Source: a virus. Taken from it: a stretch of 43,211 nt of DNA. Position numbers and translations under genes: made by a program. This document shows, one piece after another, positions 31,201-37,088 of the stretch. The notes beneath the pieces are model-generated. The model searched no databases. It was not told where the DNA came from and worked only from the letters and a program-made list of their open reading frames with translations. The stretch spans positions 1-43,211 of IMG/VR virus record IMGVR_UViG_3300033156_000223, one strand, 5' to 3'. The first letter of the stretch is position 1; each line of letters begins with the position of its first letter.

Positions 31201-31434
31201 TACCTTTTGGCCGTCAAAGGCGTAAACATGAAAGGGCCTGGTTCTCTCTGATACGGGGATACTTGTTTTTTCTACGGGATCGTAAATCGGCTGTTCGCCG
31301 CCAAGACACTGATTCCCCCCAAAGAACCACCTGATAGGAGCTTGAGACAAGTGGAAGTCACGCCGCACTTTATCTAATGGATGATAAAGCGCCAACTCTT
31401 CGCCCAACCATTTAATCTCTGGAATAGCCAACAT
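28285..31434 (-). CDS. terL: Terminase large subunit carrying two inteins
   Basis: 1049 residues as translated; about 431 after removal of two inteins. Extein ATPase: 'IRWFFGGNQ' joined to 'SGKTFT' (Walker A), 'RAIDSCYCDEQ' (Walker B region, residues 434-444). Extein nuclease: 'GFDFGFTNPF' and 'PKNDHT' joined to 'CDALRY'. Intein 1 = residues 43-340, inserted in the P-loop; intein 2 = residues 707-1026, inserted in the last nuclease motif. Both are sites where loss of splicing would abolish activity. The motor packages DNA into the procapsid. The gene overlaps the stop of the upstream structural gene closely and the portal ATG by 11 bases. Confidence 0.9.
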   Translation of the reverse strand: MLAIPEIKWLGEELALYHPLDKVRRDFHLSQAPIRWFFGGNQCLGGEQPIYDPVEKTSIPVSERTRPFHVYAFDGQKVVIASANTPFKKEKAQLYRLRLSNGQTITCSGDHLVLGVSGEWQRISELRVGSFLFQPPSIPGNDPLALSEDALHCSKKVEGSQAGYRSYCRFCGEPLHWAIDIDLNDTPSLSDARRHSCYGGGREDAQGSNIIYNHPCQRFDRPSNLDVWCRISALAFDTLYRVFCKLYKSALDLRRACFQSMPAFCPVRSTAVWTQPDSPSISAFCHDLEEEVSVSCCTPKSDSKGIIAVTSVEVKRFDYIWDFTVPHFHNYLAGGIIHHNSGKTFTNMMDLAMLVMGVHPARTVKNGLHWACIESWEQVRDILWESNLKRFIPPHQIFSINYGQDRVPRRVLLKNGSRIEFKAFNQGRDLFQGRAIDSCYCDEQCHHDFQGIFNEIQARLLAKSGRLSWSMTPIIPQPYLEERIEDLPDTDEVFYADLNSNRVSLGGYIPDERIDAMIDDWPEEVQATRIRGEFASFYGAVYKTFNRRTHVIKPFEIPEGWPKYRGFDFGFTNPFVCLWMTKDKDNVWYVYREYYKAKTGIDEHIGNILRLSGDEHYIESWADPENAADRAALRKAGIPTKPARKDVARGIETVQAKLKIRENGKPGLYIFNNCRNTCRELATYSYPSASKQRNAQDLPMPKNDHTCFVAGTLIETQEGEKPIEQIQRGDKVLTRQGYYPVVASGMTYNNADVITVAFSDGSELTGTKEHPIYVQGKGFIPLVDLRYGDTIVSSCYTKKSYTKMCHIEDTPIQQYGQIKYTTEPAGIQNSAPGTYTGKSGKMLMAKFLKVMRSIIKTGIRSITSSITLNSKRVVYIKANTPDATTQKVQGYAQKSFRRLPNGTDPLRAANGIANMLKRSIRSANRWLRHVYSVAKNIMIWPGEIIPDFAPISANLLGDGKTKLITKSEPALYAKSSFQPTNTARQNAVPENAVVYLGAKRAGKAPVYNLTVDTVHEYYANSILVSNCDALRYVIYSVDRPGRKGSIYVG
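28357..29316 (-). other. Intein 2 of TerL (320 residues), C-terminal nuclease motif site
   Basis: Begins with Cys ('CFVAGTLIETQEG', block A), has block B 'GTKEHPIYVQGKGF', block F 'APVYNLTVDTVHEYYANS' and ends 'ILVSN' followed by Cys as first extein residue. The penultimate residue is Ser rather than the usual His. The middle ~210 residues do not look like a conserved domain in this frame; instead an HNH gene is encoded in another frame over 28388-29053. Confidence 0.88.
28388..29053 (-). CDS. HNH homing endonuclease nested out of frame in TerL intein 2
   Basis: 221 residues, same strand as TerL but in a different reading frame. HNH_3-type core 'YLHREIWKDAYG', 'EGYEIHHKDGNPLNNELDNL' (H60, H61) and a following His-rich helix. 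Two zinc-finger repeats follow: C136/C139 with C155/C159 and C176/C179 with C193/C198. The only SD-like GGAG lies 16 bases before the ATG, so initiation may be weak or coupled to TerL translation. It probably cleaves intein-less terL alleles to spread the intein. Confidence 0.85.
   Translation of the reverse strand: MLHEKIIYKDVPYRRYPDSTVWADKVYYRASWHPEFGTRYLHREIWKDAYGEIPEGYEIHHKDGNPLNNELDNLELKESRLHKSEHSRRNNPKGSRLRPEILQAAAEWHRSIKGRKWHSQHAKEIYKKRKPLVKTCIQCGKKYNDMARRNNTRFCSNKCKSAWRRENQVDNEIRTCIICKKQFSTNKYSKTKCCSRKCGGLFRRKKSRQGARLQPDCRYSP
30415..31308 (-). other. Intein 1 of TerL (298 residues), Walker A site
   Basis: Begins with Cys 43 ('CLGGEQPIYDPVEKTSIPV', block A), block B 'TITCSGDHLVLGVSGEWQ', block F 'FDYIWDFTVPHFHNYLAG' and ends 'IIHHN', followed by Ser as first extein residue. 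Splicing joins GGNQ to SGKT and restores the P-loop. The ~190 residues between splicing halves are low-complexity-like in this frame because that DNA encodes an HNH endonuclease on the other strand. Confidence 0.9.
30549..31121 (+). CDS. HNH homing endonuclease encoded antisense within TerL intein 1
   Basis: 190 residues on the plus strand, the only confidently coding plus-strand gene. Residues 20-60 are a helix-turn-helix ('WIGNKLGVSPKLIYKVCKKH'). Residues 68-150 are an HNH_3-type nuclease with 'KHPNWKGGRIVDKDGYI', 'FEHRLVMEYHLGRYL' and 'EVVHHKNGNKSDNQLANL' (H124/H125). It has its own ribosome binding site (AGGAG, 6 bases before the ATG at 30549). It exactly fills the space between intein splicing blocks B and F, while the opposite strand stays open for the intein. 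Confidence 0.9.
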   Translation: MKRKLPLRDRGKKPKCWDYPVESIRQWIAQGKTQAWIGNKLGVSPKLIYKVCKKHGIKCQRRGPRSGTKHPNWKGGRIVDKDGYILCYCPGHPHARRHSNYVFEHRLVMEYHLGRYLLPNEVVHHKNGNKSDNQLANLQLFSSNAEHLRKELKGRCPEWTEAGKEKIRLAIQKSAAIRRKRLKLNGPLSR

Positions 31435-31435
31435 A

Positions 31436-31939
31436 CTATTCTAATTCCAACCTACCGAGTACGTTGTTGGCACTGGTTATATTAGTACCAGCCGTATTCT
31501 TCATGGTCTGACGCAACAACACTTCCTTGGTGTCCTTGTCTCTGTACTCTAATACCCAGGGGCTGCTTGTAGTATCTATTACCTTGTCTGCCTCGGCGAG
31601 TTTGCGGAACAATTCGTTTTGGGCCAGGACGTCATCCCCTATCGGTACGTTGAGATTGCCCGATTCCTTGGCGTATAGCCTATATCGCGTCTCGGCAACC
31701 CAGACAGCCGAAGGGAATGATAAGTACCAGTGCCCAGCGGCTCTATGTGTTGCCTCTCCGGCAATTGCCTCCGCAGATTGCCAGGTTTGATCCGAACCTC
31801 GATACCACTTGTCGGCATTCGGACCGTCTTCATCGACCAGGTAGAAATTGACTGTGCCCGACGTAATAGGCGAACCGTCTGAGCGGTTCACCAGAGGCAA
31901 AGACAATACGTTTGCCTGTCCTGCGATTGCAATTTTCAT
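31436..31939 (-). CDS. Virion-associated structural protein, beta-rich
   Basis: 167 residues; begins 'MKIAIAGQANVLSLPLVNRS', with an Ig-like N-terminal part ('ITSGTVNFYLVDEDG') and 'WVLEYRDKDTKEVLLRQTM' near the C-terminus. This pattern occurs in phage structural proteins near terminase genes in metagenomic siphophages. It ends in TAG one base before the TerL ATG. Function unknown, possibly head fibre or neck component. Confidence 0.55.
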   Translation of the reverse strand: MKIAIAGQANVLSLPLVNRSDGSPITSGTVNFYLVDEDGPNADKWYRGSDQTWQSAEAIAGEATHRAAGHWYLSFPSAVWVAETRYRLYAKESGNLNVPIGDDVLAQNELFRKLAEADKVIDTTSSPWVLEYRDKDTKEVLLRQTMKNTAGTNITSANNVLGRLELE

Positions 31940-31947
31940 TTCTACAC

Positions 31948-32355
31948 TCAGCTAAGCGTAATAATACCCGAGGCGTCCCACTGTATCGTAAAGGTGCCGT
32001 TGGAAACCGTTTTCGCCCCTCCAAAGTCGATGGAGCAAATCAAATCATCGCCTACCAGACTATCGTCGTAGATAACTGCATGGTAGGCCGTGAAAGAGGC
32101 GCTGGTCCAGGAAACATCATCGGCATCGAACTTGGTAGTAGCCCCCTGTGTCACAGCCTTGCTCGCAAGAGTTTCTCCGCCGGCAGTATAACCTGTACCG
32201 CTTATTTCATTCGCCGATACGTCGGACCAGGTATTATCCGTAGCCGTAAATGAATGGTTGTCATCCAACAACGCTACCTTTATTGTATCAGCCTCCAGGT
32301 CCACTTCCTTATTCATCAGATTAGCTTTGAACCGATTGTAGCATCCGCTTGCCAT
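31948..32355 (-). CDS. Phage structural (cement/neck) protein
   Basis: 135 residues starting 'MASGCYNRFKANLMNKEVDL' then 'DTIKVALLDDNHSF' and 'FTAYHAVIYDDSLVGDDLIC'; this opening is widespread in siphophage and metagenomic virion proteins annotated as structural or decoration proteins. Beta-rich, with Thr/Ser-rich loops. It lies in a cluster of virion surface genes between TerS and TerL. Confidence 0.65.
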   Translation of the reverse strand: MASGCYNRFKANLMNKEVDLEADTIKVALLDDNHSFTATDNTWSDVSANEISGTGYTAGGETLASKAVTQGATTKFDADDVSWTSASFTAYHAVIYDDSLVGDDLICSIDFGGAKTVSNGTFTIQWDASGIITLS

Positions 32356-32357
32356 AT

Positions 32358-32525
32358 TTAACTCCTATTCTCTTCTTTTGTCCTTATTTCCAGAAAAGGT
32401 ACATGAACTATAACATCTTGTGACCCATCGTCTTTTTTTATTACTTCCGTCCTGCCTTCCAGGACGGGTATACCATGATCAATACGAACTACTTTTACCC
32501 ATTTATTTCCGACTTTAGTATACAT
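32358..32525 (-). CDS. Small hypothetical protein
   Basis: 55 residues from the ATG at 32525, which lies 11 bases after a GGAG and just past the stop of the upstream repeat protein. A TTG at 32558 is a possible alternative start. Beta-hairpin-like with 'GTEVIKKDDG'-type turns and a charged C-terminus ('EIRTKEENRS'). No family recognised. Confidence 0.5.
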   Translation of the reverse strand: MYTKVGNKWVKVVRIDHGIPVLEGRTEVIKKDDGSQDVIVHVPFLEIRTKEENRS

Positions 32526-32530
32526 ATATG

Positions 32531-33859
32531 CTATTTCTCCAACAAGTTCAATGCCCAAGCTACTTGAAATGCGCCCGTGGATATCACTGGTTCTATCACC
32601 GCGCCATTCAACTGCTGTACGATAGCAGCATATTCGGCGCTGGAGCTTACAAGAGCAGCCGGCTGTTGAGCTACTATATCAAGCACAGATACCGATTCTG
32701 TAACGTCGTAAGCCAGTCCTGGAGTACCCGCAGTCAACTGTATCTGTTGTGCGACCGGCTGTACTATAGTCCCATAGATAATAACCGGAGCTTCAACAGT
32801 GCCTGTCAGGGCTTGAGCACCCGGGGCAACGAGACACGTATATCGCACCGAGCCCCCGTAAAGCGTCGCAGACAAGGCCAATACAGAGACATCCAACTGA
32901 TAATCGTAGTTCGTGCCCGGGCTCTGCAGTGATGCTGATATCGCCTGGCTGCTTGGTGATACAATAGTCCCGTAGAGTATCTGGGGACCGTGTTCCGTCA
33001 AGGTAAGACCGAGTGAAGAGGCCGCCCACTTGTAATCGTAGTTTAATGTTGGTGTATGCAAAGCGATGGATAATCCGAGTGCCCCAACAGAAATTGTAGT
33101 ACTCGCTATGATCGAAGGTCCTGGAAGGGCCCCAGATAGCCCAATAGCCGATGCTACCCACTCATAATCATAGTTTAGCGTCGGTGCATGCAGAGTGGAG
33201 GACAGGTCGAGTACCCCGGCTGGTATGATAGTGCCGGCAACAACAGAGGGCTCTTGTAATGCAGAAGTCAATTCGAGAGCAGATGCACTCCACTCATAAT
33301 CGTATCCCAGGGCAGGATCGTGGGCAGATAGGGACAACCCTAACACGCTGGCCGAGACTGTCGCTCCAGCTATTACAGTCGGAGAGTATAGCGTGGAAGA
33401 TAGCTCGACGGAAACAACGCTCCATTTGTAATCGTAGTTCAGGTCTGGTGCAGGGATGGACCCTATCAGTTCCAAGGCAGCGACCGAAACCGTGCTCCCT
33501 GCTGATAGAGCAGGGCTTGGCAAACTCGAAGATATTGTCTGCGTCCCAACCCCAAATATGAAGTCATATTGCACTTGAACGCCCTGCTGCGCAGCAGTAA
33601 TGCTCTGAGCAGCAGGCTGTGTTACGACACTAAGATTCACCTGCGGTTGAGGCAGAGTTGCAGTGATATCCAACGCTGAGGCTACCTGGATAGTCGACAG
33701 TGAGACACTTGCGCTCTGCAATGTAGCAGAAAGCGTTATAGTCGATGGATATACAGTTACGTCTCCAGCAGCCGGCTCGGTATACACATTTGGTATACCG
33801 TTTATCCACTCGTAACGAGTAGTGCTAATCTCTACAGGTATACCGTTCGACCATTCCAT
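32531..33859 (-). CDS. 22-residue repeat protein, probable virion fibre or whisker
   Basis: 442 residues. After a 34-residue N-terminus ('MEWSNGIPVEISTTRYEW'), residues 35 to about 430 are some 18 copies of a 22-residue unit with the core x-A-x-x-L-x-L-S-x-x-L-x-x-P-x-x. Unit ends alternate between 'NYDYEW'-like and 'VAGTT'-like, giving a 44-residue super-repeat. The regular hydrophobic spacing predicts a beta-fibre or solenoid. The ATG overlaps the tailspike stop by one base. It probably forms an extended surface structure; no enzymatic motif is visible. Confidence 0.65.
   Translation of the reverse strand: MEWSNGIPVEISTTRYEWINGIPNVYTEPAAGDVTVYPSTITLSATLQSASVSLSTIQVASALDITATLPQPQVNLSVVTQPAAQSITAAQQGVQVQYDFIFGVGTQTISSSLPSPALSAGSTVSVAALELIGSIPAPDLNYDYKWSVVSVELSSTLYSPTVIAGATVSASVLGLSLSAHDPALGYDYEWSASALELTSALQEPSVVAGTIIPAGVLDLSSTLHAPTLNYDYEWVASAIGLSGALPGPSIIASTTISVGALGLSIALHTPTLNYDYKWAASSLGLTLTEHGPQILYGTIVSPSSQAISASLQSPGTNYDYQLDVSVLALSATLYGGSVRYTCLVAPGAQALTGTVEAPVIIYGTIVQPVAQQIQLTAGTPGLAYDVTESVSVLDIVAQQPAALVSSSAEYAAIVQQLNGAVIEPVISTGAFQVAWALNLLEK
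32570..33757 (-). repeat. Degenerate 66/132-bp tandem repeat coding array
   Basis: The DNA encodes about 18 copies of a 22-residue unit; alternate units resemble each other more than neighbours do, so the higher-order period is 132 bp. The 'TAATCGTAGTT'-like sequence (encoding N-Y-D-Y on the minus strand) recurs through the array. Confidence 0.75.
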
Positions 33860-35406
33860 CAGCTTATCACCGGTTCAACATCAACATATACACCACAACT
33901 TGCAGTGTATTTTGTTAGATTTACAGTCAAATATGCCCAACCTTCCCTGGCTGGAGTAAACGTAACGCTAAATCCTACCCAGGTAGTATTATCTGTTAAT
34001 ACTGCTGTTGATTTGGTTGTTGACCTATCTGCTGTAGCAGCATTGCTGAGGTAGCTTGCTTCTACGTAGAGTTCGGAGCTTGTTGGAAACGAAGACCATC
34101 CGAAACCTCTTATGTAGATAGTCACTGTCGTCTGTGCAGCAGAACACCATATCTTGAAATCCCCATGCAGCCAGTCATCTGCAATAGTCAGCGGTTCCTT
34201 GGAGCTTGCATTGCTTGATGGTTCTAATTTAGCTGAGCTGCTACCTCCACCACTACGCACAACAGTTGTATCCTTCGTAACAGAGCCAGTGTAATACCAT
34301 GACTTATGTGCCCCGAAGATTTGGTCGTGGTCTTCGCTGTGTATGACTCCACCGCCATAACCAGTGCGCTTTTGTTCTGTAGTGCTGGAAAGTATACAGT
34401 TGCGGAGTCTTATTATTCCCCCGGAACCAACACGTAGGTCCGATTCAGAATGAGTAGTGGTGCTTCCGAAAGTTGTGTCCTTTACATCAGTAATTCCGTA
34501 TGCACTATAAATTCCGTAGCTTGTTCCACTGTTACCCGAGTTGAATTCGCAACCTTCAATGAACATTATTCCATCATAGTTTACTACTCCGTAATTTCCA
34601 TTGTCGTAAAACTCTGTATTTATTAGATGCACACTTGAAACGCTTCTGTCATAAGCACCTGTACTTCCATTTCCTTGTATGACACAAGAATCTATGACAA
34701 TTCGCTTTGAATCATTTACACGAACGGCCCCATATGAATCGGTAGAACCCGTTAGATTGAGCTGGTGGAGCTTCCAATAGTTATCCCCACTAAGATACAT
34801 TTGGTATGAGGCGCTGCCGAATGAAATTACAGGCTTAACGTCGCTACCATCTGACCAAGGGTCATCTGTTGAATCACAGCCTTTGATAGTGATGTAGTTG
34901 TCTGCGTTTCCGTCTTCATCGAAAACAATATCAGCAGTATTGTAAGTATGCGTTTGATTCGCTCGAACCTTTGCGATATCTCCCGGAGTTCGAGCAGTTA
35001 CAGTAGTATATTTGGATAAGGTTTTCCAGGCGGCACCGGTTGATAATCCATCGTTTGAATCTGAACCATTCACATAGTCGATGTAGTAGGTTGTGCCGTG
35101 AGGCGTTCGCTTGACTTTTTCTTGGTTACGCCATTCAACTTCTTTCAATGTGCATGCGAACTTGTCTTTGAGGCGCTTCAGTTTTAGCTGCATGGCAACG
35201 CGATCATCGGGATCTTCTATTTCATGCAAGATCTCTAACAGCCTGCTGATTTTTTGGGGATAGAAGTCTAAAAGGTACAGAAGCTGGTCTTTGAACTTTA
35301 TGGGAAGAGCTCTAAGTTGAATCTTGGTTTCCCATTGGGCATCTGTCAACATGTAGTATGTTGGGTCGTTTTGTACTTCTTCTTTGAGTGCTGTATATTT
35401 AGTCAT
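33859..35406 (-). CDS. Right-handed beta-helix tailspike-like protein
   Basis: 515 residues from the ATG at 35406. Residues 1-105 are a helical head ('KFKDQLLYLLDFYPQKISRL', 'RVAMQLKLKRLKDKFACTL'). Then 'YYIDYVNGSDSNDGLSTGAA' starts a pectate-lyase-like beta-helix (about 115-350) with rungs such as 'VIDSCVIQGNGS', 'LINTEFYDNGNYGV' and 'IEGCEFNSGNSG'. The C-terminal ~150 residues are a carbohydrate-binding-like jelly roll ('WLHGDFKIWCSAAQTTVTIY'). It may bind or degrade surface glycans. It overlaps TerS by 8 bases, an unusual site for a tailspike. Confidence 0.7.
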   Translation of the reverse strand: MTKYTALKEEVQNDPTYYMLTDAQWETKIQLRALPIKFKDQLLYLLDFYPQKISRLLEILHEIEDPDDRVAMQLKLKRLKDKFACTLKEVEWRNQEKVKRTPHGTTYYIDYVNGSDSNDGLSTGAAWKTLSKYTTVTARTPGDIAKVRANQTHTYNTADIVFDEDGNADNYITIKGCDSTDDPWSDGSDVKPVISFGSASYQMYLSGDNYWKLHQLNLTGSTDSYGAVRVNDSKRIVIDSCVIQGNGSTGAYDRSVSSVHLINTEFYDNGNYGVVNYDGIMFIEGCEFNSGNSGTSYGIYSAYGITDVKDTTFGSTTTHSESDLRVGSGGIIRLRNCILSSTTEQKRTGYGGGVIHSEDHDQIFGAHKSWYYTGSVTKDTTVVRSGGGSSSAKLEPSSNASSKEPLTIADDWLHGDFKIWCSAAQTTVTIYIRGFGWSSFPTSSELYVEASYLSNAATADRSTTKSTAVLTDNTTWVGFSVTFTPAREGWAYLTVNLTKYTASCGVYVDVEPVIS

Positions 35407-35764
35407 TAAATCTCTCTCTGAGCTTGTTTCTGATGGTCTCGGCCAGGGCATCGTCCATAGAAGAATCTACCAGGTTCACCAGCCCCTCTATCGCACGCAG
35501 CTTCGGCAGCATGTAGTTAGCGATGTTGCTCATAGCCTTGGCGTCGCCCCAGGCCGCCTCTATCCAGGCCTCCATGAAATCCTTCTGCTTCCGCCGCTCT
35601 ACGGCCTTGATAGCTCGTCGCAGTTCTGCAATAGAGAAGTGGTTGATAGAGCCTTTTGGCCTGCCCTTAGGATTAGGAGACACACCCTTCAAGAACCGGC
35701 CCCGATCGTCCCTATCGGCTCGCTTGGCAGATTGCTTTTTTGTCGCCTTCTTCTCAACAGCCAT
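35399..35764 (-). CDS. Terminase small subunit-like protein (DUF5681-type)
   Basis: 121 residues with the DUF5681 motif 'GRFLKGVSPNPKGRPKGS' and a helical C-terminal region ('AMSNIANYMLPKLRAIEGL'). DUF5681 proteins commonly precede terminase large subunits and are taken as DNA-recognising TerS. Here it is separated from TerL by about 4 kb of virion surface genes. The N-terminus is Lys/Arg-rich. Confidence 0.65.
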   Translation of the reverse strand: MAVEKKATKKQSAKRADRDDRGRFLKGVSPNPKGRPKGSINHFSIAELRRAIKAVERRKQKDFMEAWIEAAWGDAKAMSNIANYMLPKLRAIEGLVNLVDSSMDDALAETIRNKLRERFND

Positions 35765-35797
35765 GTTCTCGCATTAAACCTCACGCAACCCCTTATC

Positions 35798-36028
35798 CTA
35801 CCTTGATTTACCTGTAATCCACCTGTAGATATCAGGATCTAATGCTTGATTTTTTTCAACCAATACTATCTTCTGGTACGGCAAATACATACAGTCCAAT
35901 CGGCGTTGATGCCTCAGTGCTTCTTCTTTAGTGTACGTGGTGGCATGTTCAGCGTCAGTCCACAGCGGCTTATTCGATCTATATCCGCCCAAGTACAGCT
36001 TCGTTTTGTTATTCCTTATCGCATACAT
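35798..36028 (-). CDS. Small phage protein, first gene of the late operon
   Basis: 76 residues from the ATG at 36028 ('MYAIRNNKTKLYLGGYRSNK', 'WTDAEHATTYTKEEALRHQ'). A family with this pattern is common near replication and packaging genes of siphophages, with no known function. An upstream ATG at 36055 is in frame but neither start has a clear ribosome binding site. It lies just after the leader terminator. Confidence 0.55.
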   Translation of the reverse strand: MYAIRNNKTKLYLGGYRSNKPLWTDAEHATTYTKEEALRHQRRLDCMYLPYQKIVLVEKNQALDPDIYRWITGKSR

Positions 36029-36085
36029 GATTGCATACGTATATATACATATCAAGATGCGTTTGTATCAACAAAAATGTGCGGA

Positions 36086-36120
36086 CAAAAAAACGGGAGC
36101 CGGAAAAATCAGCTCCCGTT
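36086..36120 (-). terminator. Strong rho-independent terminator in the late leader
   Basis: AACGGGAGC (36092-36100) pairs perfectly with GCTCCCGTT (36112-36120) with an 11-base loop; on the minus strand a run of seven T follows. It lies about 200 bases downstream of the promoter at 36328-36357 and before the first late gene, as tR' does in lambda. Confidence 0.85.
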
Positions 36121-36135
36121 CGAGGAGGAAGAGGA

Positions 36136-36171
36136 ATGATACCAAGACAAATTTTTTACAATCAAGTGTGA
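36136..36171 (+). other. 11-codon plus-strand mini-ORF with strong ribosome binding site
   Basis: After the hairpin the plus strand reads GAGGAGGAAGAGGA then ATG and 11 codons to TGA. Same layout as 5884-5922. It may be chance in a purine-rich tract. Confidence 0.2.
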
Positions 36172-36208
36172 ATTTACAGCTATCTCTCCACGCTTACCCT
36201 TTAGAATT

Positions 36209-36276
36209 ATACTTATATCTAATGCTTTATATACACTACGTTTAGATACTTATATACCAAGAGTAATACTTATATA
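36209..36276. repeat. Three ATACTTATAT direct repeats (iteron- or operator-like)
   Basis: Copies at 36209-36218, 36246-36256 and 36266-36276; the last two share ATACTTATATA and are 20 bases apart, about two helical turns. They lie in the transcribed leader between the late promoter and the terminator and could bind a regulator or act in replication. Confidence 0.55.
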
Positions 36277-36327
36277 CTATACGTTAGGTTATATATAGAG
36301 TCTACCTCCTGGCCCCCGTTGAATGGT

Positions 36328-36357
36328 ATTATATACACATTTTTTGCTTTTTGTCAA
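36328..36357 (-). promoter_or_regulatory. Strong sigma70 promoter for the packaging/structural genes
   Basis: Minus strand TTGACA (36357-36352), 18-base spacer, TATAAT (36333-36328), both consensus hexamers. Upstream A/T tracts could act as an UP element. Transcription would start near 36321. Confidence 0.75.
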
Positions 36358-36466
36358 GAGAAAAATCTGCTTTTTTGCATTTTTCGTTTTGGTGGTGCTA
36401 TTTTCCCGCCGCTAAAAGAGAAATCTTTGCTTTTTTAGGCGTGTTTGAGCCATCTCGAAATAATCC

Positions 36467-37084
36467 CTAATGCTTCGCTGTCGGTAAACACCATTGTGAA
36501 CGATTAAAATAATGTCTGGCCATACCTGCGGTCCCACAAGCCGCATTTGCATCTTTTTGTTTTAGCCCCGCCCTCTTCCATTCCCCAGCCAGATATGCCC
36601 GCAATGGTTCAAATATAAATCCTCGCAATTTGTCGGACTTGGCGCGATAACCTATTTTCCCTTTGGCAATATTATCCGCACCATAATGCTCGGCAAAAAT
36701 GATTGCTTCGTAATTTGATAGATATGACCGCAAGTCTTTCTTTTTGGCTATTTTGTGCCAACCATCATTCTTCACCCATCTAATGCGATTAAGCACATTA
36801 AACCGCTTGCGGATAATACATTCTACTCGCGCCGCCATTTGTGGAGAAGCAAAGCAATATAAACTACCATTCGGTTTTAGTAAATCATACCAGCGATTAC
36901 ATAAATCGCGAATGAAAAACAAAAATTGACTCGGTGTGTTCCATTGCCTATCCCAACTTTCATTCTTTACTTTATAATACGGCGGATCGGTGATAATCGC
37001 ATCTACCTCTACACCCTGTTCAATAAGCTCGTCCATCTTTTGCAAGCAGTCACCGCAGATCAATTCAACTTGTTCTAAACTCAT
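36467..37084 (-). CDS. DNA methyltransferase (amino-methyl type), possibly cut short
   Basis: 205 residues. Motif IV 'DAIITDPPYYKV' (catalytic D-P-P-Y), 'GSLYCFASPQMAARVE', and a C-terminal region 'GTAGMARHYFNRSQWCL' typical of phage N6A/N4C methyltransferases. The FxGxG SAM-binding motif that in beta-class enzymes follows the catalytic motif is not seen. The ending 'LPTAKH' followed by TAG is abrupt; a one-base addition in the preceding TTT or CC would instead give a helix ending 'ISRWLKHA'. AGGG lies 7 bases before the ATG. Probably protects phage DNA from host nucleases if active. Confidence 0.7.
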   Translation of the reverse strand: MSLEQVELICGDCLQKMDELIEQGVEVDAIITDPPYYKVKNESWDRQWNTPSQFLFFIRDLCNRWYDLLKPNGSLYCFASPQMAARVECIIRKRFNVLNRIRWVKNDGWHKIAKKKDLRSYLSNYEAIIFAEHYGADNIAKGKIGYRAKSDKLRGFIFEPLRAYLAGEWKRAGLKQKDANAACGTAGMARHYFNRSQWCLPTAKH

Positions 37085-37088
37085 GCTA

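Larger units (their letters stand above)
36029..36466. other. AT-rich control region without a gene
   Basis: 438 bases without a convincing gene on either strand. It holds a promoter (36328-36357), an AGGAGG-containing leader just after it with no ORF, three ATACTTATAT repeats (36209-36276), a terminator (36086-36120) and a plus-strand 11-codon mini-ORF. Upstream of the promoter are repeated A/T tracts. Confidence 0.7.

Noticed and set aside
31830-32253. Small frames opposite structural genes (31830-32024 and 31912-32253)
   Set aside because: Out-of-frame shadows of two beta-rich virion genes without start signals.
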